From Microlunatus speluncae (lineage in GTDB: Bacteria; Actinomycetota; Actinomycetes; Propionibacteriales; Propionibacteriaceae), in NCBI RefSeq assembly GCF_009299835.1, contig NZ_VKCZ01000015.1, positions 1 to 64,000 on the forward strand: 64,000 bases of DNA. Reading direction: 5' to 3'. A program made the position numbers and the translations under genes. The notes beneath the pieces were generated by a model, which worked only from the letters and a program-made list of their open reading frames with translations, did not search any database and had not been told where the DNA came from. Within the stretch, counting starts at the first letter, position 1. Each line of letters opens with the position of its first letter. Below are positions 1-7,327 of this stretch, piece by piece.

Positions 1-92
1 GTGTTGGTGAAGCCCAGTGTTTGGTCGGTGTCGAGCGTGGGCAGGTCGATGACGACTCCGTCGCCGTCGATCACCGCAGCCCCCGATTCCAT
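1..92 (-). CDS. Possible 5' end of an unidentified gene (cut by the window edge)
   Basis: An ATG on the reverse strand opens a frame that stays open to the left edge, giving about 30 residues (starting MESGAAVIDGDG). An in-frame stop lies about 40 bases upstream, so this would be near the true N-terminus; a GTG at 113 is an alternative start. There is no convincing ribosome binding site and no recognisable domain in so short a piece. Its orientation matches the polysaccharide genes to the right, so it may belong to the same surface-polysaccharide locus, but that is inference only. Confidence 0.3.
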   Translation of the reverse strand, partial: MESGAAVIDGDGVVIDLPTLDTDQTLGFTN

Positions 93-167
93 ACCAGCAA
101 CGTTATCCGGCACCACTGACACTCTGTTCGGTCACGATTCCGGGACTCGAAACGGCCGCGATCGGGC

Positions 168-400
168 TTGCCCTTCGACAGGCTCAGGGGACGAGGAGGA
201 GTCGACCGGCTGAGTGATCGGCGGGGACCGGCTGAGTGAAGGCGCGAGCACCGTTGGTCGAGCCGTTCCCGCTGGTCGTGGGGGATGCGCGGGGTGTTCG
301 TTCCCTGAGCCCGTCGAAGGGCGGCCCGTTGATCACCCGGTGCGATCGGCAGATCTCAAGCAGAGCGCAATCCAGCTGGCCCTTCGACAGATGCAGGGGA
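168..400. repeat. Three copies of an interspersed palindromic repeat
   Basis: This gene-poor stretch holds three copies of one repeat: forward-type copies at 168-192 and 379-400 (core CCCTTCGACAGGCTCAGGG, the third copy degenerate) and an inverted copy at 297-322. The second and third can pair with each other. The same repeat occurs as a perfect hairpin at 26478-26541, with similar flanking bases. I see no convincing protein-coding gene in 93-412. Repeats of this type are scattered in many actinobacterial genomes; their function is unknown to me. Confidence 0.7.
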
Positions 401-412
401 TGAACGCTGACA

Positions 413-529
413 CTAGCCTCGAGCCTTCATGATCTTGGTTCGGGTTCGGTGTCCCAGGGCTGCGGCTGGGTTGCGCAGCCAGCCGAGGTCGGGCAGCGCC
501 CGGAATGCCACTGCACTCGGGGAGATCAC
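413..529 (-). pseudogene. 38-codon in-frame tail after the deacetylase stop
   Basis: Directly after the amber stop of the polysaccharide deacetylase the same reading frame stays open for 42 more codons. It contains a possible GTG start (VISPSAVAFRALPDLGW...) and ends at a TAG. The sequence reads like natural protein (Trp, Phe and Leu in helix-like spacing, basic C-terminus), though third-position GC is only about three quarters, lower than the neighbouring genes. It could be a C-terminal extension severed by a nonsense change, a small separate gene, or chance. There is no clear ribosome binding site in front of the GTG. Confidence 0.3.
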
Positions 530-541
530 GAAATATCGAGG

Positions 542-1219
542 CTAGGTGCGGACGGCGATGCCGGGGCGTTGGCTCTTGTAGAGAGCTACGGCGCGGTAGC
601 GGGCCCGCTGCTTCAGGGATCGTGGTCCGAACAGTTCTCGCTCCAGGCCCGAGATGGTGTCCGTGTCGCGCACGCTGTAGCGCGGTTGCAGCCAGGCACC
701 CTTTTCGGCCGGCGCGCGATCACTGGAGAAGACGCGGCGATAGCCGAGGCTGCGCAGTCTTCCCAGAACCTTGCGGTCGTAGCGGCCCAGCGGCAGCGCG
801 GCCTGGGTGATCGGGCGTCCGACCACCTCGGCCAGTCTGTTCCGAGCGGTGATCAACTCGCGGTCGAGTTCCTGATCATCGAGCGAACGCCAGGGGCGGT
901 GATCGAGACCGTGGCTGCCGATCGCCATTCCGGCCCGGCCGATCACCCGCAGGTCGTCGGGGCCGAGACTGCCAGGCCCGTCCAGTCGGCCGGCCACCGG
1001 GAAGAAGGTCGCGGTCAGCCCCCGCCGCAGCAGGCCGGCCAGACCATGATCGAGATCGGAGAGATTCCCGTCGTCGAAGCTGAACCGGACCTCCGGACGA
1101 TCACCGAACCGATCCAGCACCTCCTCGAACAACCCGGGCTCGATCCAGTAGCCGTCCTCGTCCGGCTCCAGCTCACGCGCCGGCCGGCCGATGCCGTGGA
1201 AGCAGATGTTGATGATCAT
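542..1219 (-). CDS. Polysaccharide deacetylase (NodB-homology, CE4 family)
   Basis: A 225-residue protein with the NodB-type metal-dependent deacetylase signature: the FSFDDGN motif near residues 47-53 supplies the catalytic base and metal Asp, and GSHGLDHR near residue 100 supplies the metal-binding His pair. The family removes N- or O-acetyl groups from polysaccharides. No signal peptide or membrane anchor is visible, so it may act on a cytoplasmic or lipid-linked intermediate, or may be incomplete at the C-terminus (the frame continues after its stop). Its ATG overlaps the stop of the upstream GT2 gene by four bases (ATGA), indicating translational coupling. The fold assignment is secure; the substrate is not known. 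Confidence 0.88.
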   Translation of the reverse strand: MIINICFHGIGRPARELEPDEDGYWIEPGLFEEVLDRFGDRPEVRFSFDDGNLSDLDHGLAGLLRRGLTATFFPVAGRLDGPGSLGPDDLRVIGRAGMAIGSHGLDHRPWRSLDDQELDRELITARNRLAEVVGRPITQAALPLGRYDRKVLGRLRSLGYRRVFSSDRAPAEKGAWLQPRYSVRDTDTISGLERELFGPRSLKQRARYRAVALYKSQRPGIAVRT

Positions 1220-2076
1220 GACCGGGAGGAACTGTCGCTGGTCCAGGCGAGGCCCTGGCGCGATCCGGACCGGGCCAGGCCGGCCGCGATCACGGTGATC
1301 GCGGCGTAGACGACTCCGGCCGGAGCCAGCCGGGGTTCGGGGACCACGACATCGCGCAGCCAGGCCCAGTGATCAGCCGGCCGGACGGTCCGGCCGATCA
1401 GACCGCCGCGGTCGGCCTGGCGCAGCGCGGTGTTGCCGCGGCGGACCCGGGTCAACCGTCGGATCAGTTGGCCGAGTCGCCGCGGCGTCGCCACCTCGAC
1501 GGTGACATCCAACCGGAGCTTCTCGCTGTCGTCGAAGATCGAATCGAGGAAGAGATCATCGGCGATCACCTCGGGAAACCGGCCGAACCGGCTCCGGCCG
1601 CGGGTCGAGAGGGCGATCACGCCGCGCCCGAACAACCCGTCCTCGTACACCGGAAGCCGTTGATTGATGGCGAAGTAAGCGCGGACCGGCCATGGTCGGC
1701 CGGCCAGTTGCAACTGTCGCTTCGGCACCGCCGCGCGGGCCGGGCCGTGCACCGGCAGGGCGCGGTCCAGGGCCGCGAGGTAGCCCGGTGGCAGCAGGAT
1801 GTCGGCGTCCAGATAGACCCGGCGCGACCCGCGGGCCACCCGGTCGGCGGCGTTCAGCGCCCCGGTCTTGCCCGGCCGCTCCAGATCCAGCACCACCACC
1901 CCGGGATGGCGGCCGGCCACGGCGACGGTGTCGTCCTGACAGCCGTTGGCGGCAACGATGATCTCGTACGACGGCGCATCCCGCTGGGCCCCCACCGCGT
2001 CCAGACAGGAGTCGATCACCGCGGCCTCGTCGTGGGCCGCGATGATGATGCTGATCGAAGGTTCCGTCGCCGCCAT
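1216..2076 (-). CDS. Family 2 glycosyltransferase
   Basis: A 286-residue GT-A glycosyltransferase. The N-terminus (SISIIIAAHDEAAVI) is the classic GT2 nucleotide-sugar-binding strand, followed by a DAD metal-binding motif (LDADILLP) near residue 93 and an IADD segment near residue 173 that fits the acceptor/base region. I chose the ATG that follows a GGGGGAG ribosome binding site over a longer upstream frame of low-complexity residues. It is the first gene of a two-gene unit with the deacetylase, so it probably adds a sugar that the deacetylase then modifies. Donor and acceptor cannot be read from sequence. A C-terminal hydrophobic stretch may contact the membrane. Confidence 0.88.
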   Translation of the reverse strand: MAATEPSISIIIAAHDEAAVIDSCLDAVGAQRDAPSYEIIVAANGCQDDTVAVAGRHPGVVVLDLERPGKTGALNAADRVARGSRRVYLDADILLPPGYLAALDRALPVHGPARAAVPKRQLQLAGRPWPVRAYFAINQRLPVYEDGLFGRGVIALSTRGRSRFGRFPEVIADDLFLDSIFDDSEKLRLDVTVEVATPRRLGQLIRRLTRVRRGNTALRQADRGGLIGRTVRPADHWAWLRDVVVPEPRLAPAGVVYAAITVIAAGLARSGSRQGLAWTSDSSSRS

Positions 2077-2195
2077 CTGCTCCCCCCGAGTAGTACGACG
2101 ATCCGTTGCAGCCAACGATAATCCCGTCGGCGCCGGACCGGGCGAAATTCCGGAAACCCCACCCTGGCAAGGATCGATCAACGTATCGTCAGCTT

Positions 2196-3059
2196 GTGAC
2201 TGCCGGTGGAGAACTCGACCTCCGCCCGATCACCACGGCGGACGTGGGCGGGGTGGCGGCGTTCCTGCGCGCGGAGCTCAACGGCCGGCTCTCCGTCGAG
2301 ACCTGGGCCGCCGCGATCGTCCCGCCGTGGCCGGTCGAGGCGCCGAACCACGGCTTCCTGCTCGCGGCCGGCGACCGGATCGTCGGCGTCCAGCTCGCCG
2401 TCTATTCGGAGCGGTTGATCATGGGCCGGCCCGAGCGGATCTGCAATCTCGCCGCCTGGTGCGTGATCGAGGAGTACCGGATCCACGGCGTACGACTGCT
2501 GCGGTCGGCCCTGGCCCAGCCGGGCTACACGTTCACCGATCTTTCGCCCAGTGGCAACGTGCTCGAGGTCAATCGGCGGCTGCGGTTCACCGAGTTCGAC
2601 ACCCGATCGGTGCTGTTGCCGAACGTGCCCAAGCTCGGCCGCAGCTCGATCGACGTGACCGGATCCGACGCGGCCCTGGCCGGCACCCTGACCGGCGATG
2701 ATCTTCGTCACTACCAGGATCACCGCGGCTGTCTGGCCGCCCGGCAGGTGCTGATCCGGTCCGGCACCGAGCACTGCCACGTGATCTACCGGAAGGATCG
2801 GCGGAAGGGGATCTCCGCCTTCGCCTCGATCCTGTACGCCAGCGATCCGGAGCTGTTGCAACGGGCCCTGCCCGACTTCCGGTCGTACCTGATCCGGCGC
2901 GACCGGCTGATGGCGACGCTGGCCGAGATCCGACTCGTCGGCCACCCGAACGGCGCCGTCGACCTCCCGGAAACCCGGCGCAAGATGTTTCGGTCCGACC
3001 GGCTCGACGCCGACCAGCTCGACTACCTCTACAGCGAGCTGACCTGCGTTCCCTGGTGA
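2196..3059 (+). CDS. GNAT-like acyltransferase
   Basis: About 287 residues from a GTG start (the next upstream start would add 30 atypical residues). The N-terminal half (LDLRPITTADVGGVAAFLR ... IVGVQLAVYSE) has the GNAT beta-strand pattern. VIEEYRIHGVRLLRSAL near residue 95 resembles the acetyl-CoA pyrophosphate-binding turn followed by its helix, and SPSGNVLEVNRRLRF matches the late GNAT strand-helix where the acceptor often binds. The C-terminal 120 residues are unassigned. It is transcribed divergently from the GT2 gene with about 120 bases between them, and precedes the beta-helix gene. It may acylate an amino sugar of the surface polysaccharide; that role is inferred from context. Confidence 0.65.
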   Translation: MTAGGELDLRPITTADVGGVAAFLRAELNGRLSVETWAAAIVPPWPVEAPNHGFLLAAGDRIVGVQLAVYSERLIMGRPERICNLAAWCVIEEYRIHGVRLLRSALAQPGYTFTDLSPSGNVLEVNRRLRFTEFDTRSVLLPNVPKLGRSSIDVTGSDAALAGTLTGDDLRHYQDHRGCLAARQVLIRSGTEHCHVIYRKDRRKGISAFASILYASDPELLQRALPDFRSYLIRRDRLMATLAEIRLVGHPNGAVDLPETRRKMFRSDRLDADQLDYLYSELTCVPW

Positions 3060-3245
3060 ATTCCGAGGCTCCGGTTGCCAACGGCAGAGCCGACCGTTAT
3101 CGTGCCGTTATATTCGTTCCTGGTTGATCGAGCGCGGCCGGAGCGGAGCTCGAAGTCCAGTTGTGGGGGCATCACAACTGACAGCTCAGGATCGAACGGG
3201 GAGTCGTCCCGACGGTGCTGCGCGCTGTCATGGAGGGAAGGCCCC

Positions 3246-4844
3246 ATGGTGTTTCGATCGAAACACGCCATCATCTCGGCCGCCGGCCTGTTCGGGCTCA
3301 GTGCGTGCCTCAGTATCGCCAGTACCGTGGCGGCGGTCCCCGGAGACCGTATCGCCCGCTCATCAGCAGAAACGCCGACCGTGGCCTCGGGCCCGGAGGC
3401 CGGCGAGCGCCGGTCCGGTGACCAGGACAGCCGCCGCTACGACGCCGGCCAGCAGCACGCCGGTGAGCAGCGCGGCCGGTCGGCCGAACGGGACCGGATC
3501 CGGGTGACCCAGGTCGACCTCGGACTCCGCTTCACCGTCGCGTCCGACGGCTCCATCGTCGGGCTGCGCTACCTGCGCACCGACGACGAGTCGCGGGCCC
3601 GCCGCGGCACCCTGCGCGACGAGGCCGGGGAGGCCGTCGCTCGGGTGCAGTTCAGCGGCGACGCCGACTCCGGCTGGCAGGACGCCCGCTTCGATCGGCC
3701 GGTCCGGGTCGAGAAGGGCGACACCTATCTCGCGACGATCGGGACCAAGACGGGCAAGCGACCGGGCCTCAGCGGCTGGTCATTGTTCGACCGCGGCCGG
3801 ATCGACGCCGACCAGCTCGTCGACGCTGCCCGGGTCCTCCGGATCGCCGGCACCGACACCTGGCGGACCAGTGAATCCGAGCCGACCAGATCCGGCATCC
3901 AGCCGCTGTTCCAGGCCGCGAGCCCGGACCCCGAGCCAGAGCCGACGCCCAAGCCGGATCCGACCCCGAAACCGGATCCGACGCCGAAGCCCGACCCGAC
4001 GCCGAAACCGGATCCGACGCCGAAACCGGATCCGACGCCCAAGCCGACCCCGACCCCGGCTCCGGACGACGGAAAGTTCCCGGGCCCGGACAACACCGGC
4101 GTTCCGGCCGGCACCAAGCTCACCCCCTATGACGGCCCGATGACGATCACCAAGGACGGCACGGTGATCGACGCGAAGGAGATCCGCGGTCGATTGGTGA
4201 TCGAGGCATCGAACGTGACGATCAAGAGATCCAAGATCAACGGCAACGTTGACTCCGATACCGGCTCCTCCTCGGTGGTGATCGAGGACACCGAGATCGA
4301 CGCCGGAACGATCCAAGGACCTGCCGTCGGGTTCCGGAACGTCACAGTCCGCCGATCGAATCTCTATGGTGGCAAGGACGGCGTGAACTGTGGCACCAAC
4401 TGCCTGGTCGAGGACTCCTGGCTGCATGATCAGGCCCTGCCGGCAGGTGCCGATTGGCACAACCAGGCCTACCTGTCGAACGGTGGGACCGGAGTTGTGC
4501 TTCGAGGAAACACCTTCCAGTGCTCCCCGAGGGACAACTCGGCGAAGGGCGGTTGCACGGCCGATGTCTCGTTCTTCGGTGACTTCTCCAGGATCTCCGA
4601 CATCACGATCACCGGAAACCTGTTCAAGGCGACTCCTGGTGGCTATTGCGGCACCTTCGGCTACAACAGTGGCAAGCCGTACGGGACACCGAGCAAGGTT
4701 GTCGTCACCGACAATGTGTTCGAGCCCGGATCCGGCGGCAAGTGTGGCTACTGGGGCCCGGTGACCGGATTCTCCGGCGGTGACGGGAGTTCGTGGTCCG
4801 GCAACCGTTGGGTCGACGGCAAGGCCATCAATCCGGCCAAATGA
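3246..4844 (+). CDS. Secreted DUF4082-like plus right-handed beta-helix protein
   Basis: A 532-residue exported protein. A signal peptide (basic start, then IISAAGLFGLSACLSIAS) is followed by a DUF4082-like beta-sandwich (about residues 85-200, with LGLRF and DSGWQDARFDRPVRV), a proline-rich PTPKPD repeat linker (233-268) and a C-terminal right-handed parallel beta-helix (about 285-532) with repeated strand turns and paired cysteines. The start follows a GGAGGGAAGG ribosome binding site. The C-terminal domain is clearly paralogous to the lipoprotein encoded convergently next door, sharing WHN, LSNGG and SFFGDF motifs in the same order. Such folds bind or cleave carbohydrate; no catalytic residues can be assigned. 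It probably acts on, or decorates, the surface polysaccharide. Confidence 0.82.
   Translation: MVFRSKHAIISAAGLFGLSACLSIASTVAAVPGDRIARSSAETPTVASGPEAGERRSGDQDSRRYDAGQQHAGEQRGRSAERDRIRVTQVDLGLRFTVASDGSIVGLRYLRTDDESRARRGTLRDEAGEAVARVQFSGDADSGWQDARFDRPVRVEKGDTYLATIGTKTGKRPGLSGWSLFDRGRIDADQLVDAARVLRIAGTDTWRTSESEPTRSGIQPLFQAASPDPEPEPTPKPDPTPKPDPTPKPDPTPKPDPTPKPDPTPKPTPTPAPDDGKFPGPDNTGVPAGTKLTPYDGPMTITKDGTVIDAKEIRGRLVIEASNVTIKRSKINGNVDSDTGSSSVVIEDTEIDAGTIQGPAVGFRNVTVRRSNLYGGKDGVNCGTNCLVEDSWLHDQALPAGADWHNQAYLSNGGTGVVLRGNTFQCSPRDNSAKGGCTADVSFFGDFSRISDITITGNLFKATPGGYCGTFGYNSGKPYGTPSKVVVTDNVFEPGSGGKCGYWGPVTGFSGGDGSSWSGNRWVDGKAINPAK
3942..4049 (+). repeat. 18-bp tandem repeat encoding PTPKPD linker
   Basis: Six contiguous 18-base units (the last one diverged) encode five PTPKPD hexapeptides and a PTPKPT. 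The two units at 3996-4031 are identical, so copy number could vary by slippage without breaking the frame. At protein level this is a rigid proline-rich spacer separating the DUF4082-like domain from the beta-helix. Confidence 0.92.
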
Positions 4845-4868
4845 TCTCTGCGGCGGCGAGGTGCCGGC

Positions 4869-5762
4869 TCAACTCGGCAGCACGGGCCCTCCGTCCGTCC
4901 ACGTGTTGTCGGCGAGCACCGATCCCGGTGGGGTCGACGTCACCGGTCCCTCGCCGCCGCAGACCCCGGTCGGGCCGCGGTCGAAGACGTTCCCCGTCAA
5001 CTCGACCCGGCCCGCCTCGGCGCCGAACTTCTTGTCCGGGTCGTAGCCGAGCCGGACGCAGTAGGCGCCGGGCGTGGCCTGGAACAGGTTGTCCTTGATC
5101 ACGATCCCGGTGATCGGGGCGAAATCGCCGAAGAAGGAGGCGGCGCCGGAGCAGCCGCCGCCGACGGCATTGTCCGGCGGGGTGCAGGTGATCGTGTTGC
5201 CGGTCAGCCGGACGCCGTCGCCGCCGTTGGAGAGGAACCCGTTGTTGTGCCACTCGCCGTCGGCCGGCAGAAACTGGTCATGGAGCAGCGAGTCCTCGAT
5301 CACGCAGTTGTCCCCGCACAGCACGGAATGCTGGCTGCCACGAACTTCTGTGCGCCGGATCGTCAGGTTCGAGTAGCCGACCGACGGACCTTCATAGCTG
5401 CCGCCGTTGATCTCGGAGTCCTCGATCACCACCGACCACTCGGATCCGTCCACATCGACCGGTGGCAGCCGGGACGATCGGATGATCACGTCGGCGGCCT
5501 GGATCACCAGGCGGTCGCACTCGATGATCATCCCGTCGAGCTCGGTGCCGGCCACGGTGATCGTGCACGGCCCCTGGTAGGCGGTCAGTTCGGTGCCGTC
5601 CGGCACTCCGGTCGTCGTCTCCGTCGGGTACACCCGCGGCGGTGGCCCGGGAGTCGGGTCGTCGTCATCGATCGGGCTCGGCGTCGCGAAACACCCGCCG
5701 GCCGCGAGCAGCAGCACGCCGACGGCCGGCCAGACCAGGCCGCGCAGTCGGTTCCTGATCAT
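4869..5762 (-). CDS. Beta-helix lipoprotein, paralogue of the neighbouring secreted protein
   Basis: A 297-residue protein beginning MIRNRLRGLVWPAVGVLLLAAGGC, a signal peptide ending in a lipobox-like AGGC (slightly atypical because the -3 position is Ala). A short Asp/Pro-rich linker leads into a right-handed beta-helix domain that matches the C-terminal half of the convergent gene motif for motif (TxVPDGTELTAY, VVIEDSEI, EWHNNGFLSNGG, ASFFGDF). It is the last gene of the nine-gene polysaccharide operon, 23 bases after the carrier-protein gene. Likely membrane-anchored outside the cell and acting on the polymer made by the operon. Enzymatic activity is not demonstrated by sequence. Confidence 0.8.
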   Translation of the reverse strand: MIRNRLRGLVWPAVGVLLLAAGGCFATPSPIDDDDPTPGPPPRVYPTETTTGVPDGTELTAYQGPCTITVAGTELDGMIIECDRLVIQAADVIIRSSRLPPVDVDGSEWSVVIEDSEINGGSYEGPSVGYSNLTIRRTEVRGSQHSVLCGDNCVIEDSLLHDQFLPADGEWHNNGFLSNGGDGVRLTGNTITCTPPDNAVGGGCSGAASFFGDFAPITGIVIKDNLFQATPGAYCVRLGYDPDKKFGAEAGRVELTGNVFDRGPTGVCGGEGPVTSTPPGSVLADNTWTDGGPVLPS

Positions 5763-5785
5763 GGTCGATGGTCCGAAACACGCGG

Positions 5786-6058
5786 TCAGGCGGTGACGCC
5801 GACGAGCTTGTGATCGACGAAGTCCACCAGCGATCCGACCGAGTCGAAGATCTGGCTGCCGAATTCGTCGTCCTCCATCACGATGCCGAACTCGGCCTCC
5901 AGTCCGGCCAGCAGATCGAGGACGGCGAGCGAGTCCAGCTCGGGCATGGCGCCGAACAGTCTGGTCTCCGGGCCGAGCGAGCGGCCGCCGTCCGGGAGGC
6001 CGAGGGACTCGGCCAGGATCGCCCGGATCCGGTCCAGATTCGTCGCGGTGGTGGTCAT
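5786..6058 (-). CDS. Acyl carrier protein
   Basis: A 90-residue acyl/peptidyl carrier protein. The phosphopantetheine attachment serine sits in PELDSLAVLDLL, at the start of helix 2 as expected; acidic residues (EDDEFG) follow in helix 3. The start was chosen at the ATG after an AAAGGAAAG ribosome binding site; a longer frame adds 13 untypical residues. It lies immediately downstream of an AMP-forming ligase and a PLP decarboxylase, so it most likely carries the substrate those enzymes activate and decarboxylate. It does not look like the fatty-acid synthase AcpP because it sits in a polysaccharide operon and lacks fab neighbours. Confidence 0.88.
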   Translation of the reverse strand: MTTTATNLDRIRAILAESLGLPDGGRSLGPETRLFGAMPELDSLAVLDLLAGLEAEFGIVMEDDEFGSQIFDSVGSLVDFVDHKLVGVTA

Positions 6059-6097
6059 GTCTTTCCTTTCGATGAGGGGGCCAAAGTTGCTGGTCAT

Positions 6098-7327
6098 TCA
6101 GACCAGCACCTCGGTCGGCGCCGGATGGCCGAGGAAGGCGGTCGGGCTGGCGGTCAGGCCGTACGCGCCGGCCTGGAAGATCACGATCAGGTCGCCGAGA
6201 TCGGTGCGCGGCAGGGCGACCTGATCACCGAGCAGGTCCAGTGGGGTGCAGAGCCGGCCGACGATCGTGGCCACCTCGTCCGGTGGCTCGGTGATCAGAT
6301 TGCCGACGGCGATCGGGTAGTTGCGCCGGATCACCTGACCGAAGTTGCCGGACGCCGCCAGTTGGTGGTGCAACCCGCCGTCGACGACGACGAACTGGCG
6401 GCCGCGGGACTCCTTGCGGTCCAGGATCCGGGTCACGTAGACGCCGCTCTCGCCGACCAGATAGCGGCCGAGTTCGATCACGGTCCGGGCGTGCGGCAGA
6501 TGGGTGGCGATCGGCCCGTCGATCAGGCTGGCCAGGTTGGCCGCGATGGGCTCCAGGTCGAGCGGTTCGTCCTTGTCCGTGTACGGGATGCCGAAGCCGC
6601 CCCCGAGGTTGAGATAGCCGATCGGGCCGGCCAGGCTCGCGGCCAGCTTGATGATCAACTCGACCGTCCGCCGCTGCGCCTCGCAGAGGATCTCCGAGCG
6701 CAGGTTCTGTGAGCCGGCGAACACGTGGAAGCCGATCAGGTCGAGATCGAGGTCGGCGATCCGGTCCAACAGGGCCGGCACCTGTTCGGCGTCCACCCCG
6801 AACTGCTGCGGGCCGCCGCCCATCCGCATCCCCGATCCGCGGACGGCGAAGTCGGGATTGACCCGGACCGCGACCCGCGGCTGCAGCGACAACGCCAGGC
6901 CGGCGGCGGCGATCCGGTTCACCTCGGTCACCGACTCGACCTCGAGGGTCACCCCGGCGGCGACGGCCCGTTCGATCTCGTCCGGTCCCTTGCCCGGCCC
7001 GGCGAAACTGATCCGGTCCGGCCGCATCCCGGTGTCCAGGGCGACCGCCAGCTCACCGGCCGAGGCCACGTCGAGCGAGTTCACCTGGTCGGCCAGATGC
7101 TGCACCACGGCGGGCATCGGGTTGGCCTTGATCGCGTAGCTCAGCTCGAGGCCGGCCGGCAACACCTGCCGCAGGCTCGCCACCCGCTCGGTGATCAAGG
7201 ACCGGTCGTAGGCGAAGAACGGCGTGCCGCCGACCCGCGCCGCGAGCCGGGACAGCGGGATGCCGCCGACCGCGAGCTCGCCGTCGATCACGGCGAAGCC
7301 GGCCGGGCCGGACCGCAAGGTGATCAT
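6098..7327 (-). CDS. PLP-dependent decarboxylase, exosortase-A-associated type
   Basis: A 409-residue fold-III decarboxylase of the diaminopimelate/ornithine decarboxylase superfamily. YAIKANP carries the Schiff-base lysine near residue 62; GGGFGIPY is the glycine-rich phosphate-binding loop; FAGSQN occupies the usual HxGSQ position; and the late CTPLDLLGD motif stands where the active-site Cys from the partner subunit lies. That last motif and the neighbours match the subfamily described as exosortase-A-associated (TIGR03099, recalled from memory). ATG overlaps the ligase stop by four bases. It probably decarboxylates an amino acid, or an amino-acyl group held on the adjacent carrier protein. 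Confidence 0.82.
   Translation of the reverse strand: MITLRSGPAGFAVIDGELAVGGIPLSRLAARVGGTPFFAYDRSLITERVASLRQVLPAGLELSYAIKANPMPAVVQHLADQVNSLDVASAGELAVALDTGMRPDRISFAGPGKGPDEIERAVAAGVTLEVESVTEVNRIAAAGLALSLQPRVAVRVNPDFAVRGSGMRMGGGPQQFGVDAEQVPALLDRIADLDLDLIGFHVFAGSQNLRSEILCEAQRRTVELIIKLAASLAGPIGYLNLGGGFGIPYTDKDEPLDLEPIAANLASLIDGPIATHLPHARTVIELGRYLVGESGVYVTRILDRKESRGRQFVVVDGGLHHQLAASGNFGQVIRRNYPIAVGNLITEPPDEVATIVGRLCTPLDLLGDQVALPRTDLGDLIVIFQAGAYGLTASPTAFLGHPAPTEVLV

Noticed and set aside
3942..4049. CRISPR-like array
   Set aside because: The repeats are 18 bases, contiguous, without spacers, and encode an in-frame proline-rich linker.
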